The position numbers were made by a program, and so were the translations under genes. A stretch of DNA of 14,010 nucleotides from Lachnospiraceae bacterium. GTDB lineage: Bacteria > Bacillota_A > Clostridia > Lachnospirales > Lachnospiraceae. The DNA lies in assembly GCA_016281675.1 (NCBI GenBank), contig JAEEJD010000059.1:1-14010 (forward strand), given 5' to 3'. Each line of letters starts with the position of its first letter. The first letter of the stretch is position 1. Positions 14,010 to 14,010 of this stretch are shown here, in pieces. The notes under the pieces are model-generated. The model did no database searches, had not been told where the DNA came from, and saw only the letters and a program-made list of their open reading frames with translations.

Positions 14010-14010
14010 A

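Overview
The window is about 14 kb of gene-dense, moderate-GC bacterial DNA with no mobile element, RNA gene or CRISPR array that I can see. It suggests a Clostridia-type Firmicute, probably close to Lachnospiraceae. The reasons are AGGAGG-type ribosome binding sites, a short archaeal/eukaryotic-type prolyl-tRNA synthetase, a class I dihydroorotase, DegV and PlsC homologues, and a PTPS-related/YfhO-like membrane protein of a kind common in that group. I cannot name a genus.

Left edge (2-385): the 3' end of a gene whose product ends in a DHHA1-type domain, most likely an alanyl-tRNA editing protein. It is followed by a 78-base AT-rich gap, the longest gap in the window and the only clear candidate promoter region.

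Middle (464-12978): nine co-directional genes with gaps of at most 27 bases or short overlaps, probably one transcription unit. In order: proS (proline charging), ackA (acetate/ATP), cca (tRNA 3' end), a membrane-anchored PEGA-repeat protein, a 950-residue multi-pass membrane protein with a large extracytoplasmic C-terminal part, ddl and murF (the two steps that make D-Ala-D-Ala and join it to the UDP-MurNAc-tripeptide), a DegV/FakB-type fatty-acid-binding protein, and plsC (phosphatidic acid synthesis). The unit starts with translation and energy genes and ends with peptidoglycan and phospholipid precursor genes. The two uncharacterised surface proteins sit where the theme changes, next to ddl-murF.

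Right edge (12966-14009, minus strand): the C-terminal three quarters or so of a dihydroorotase (pyrimidine synthesis). It converges on plsC, and the two reading frames overlap by 13 bases at their ends.

The least ordinary part is 4472-8865. The PEGA protein is a signal-anchored, likely surface-exposed beta-repeat protein with a Thr/Ser/Pro linker. The next gene appears to fuse a PTPS-related/YfhO-like membrane module to a lipobox-like segment (LSAC, Cys580) and an alpha-helical domain resembling glycoside hydrolase family 9 but lacking its recognisable catalytic motifs. Together they are the best candidate here for an undescribed envelope polysaccharide or cell-wall system.
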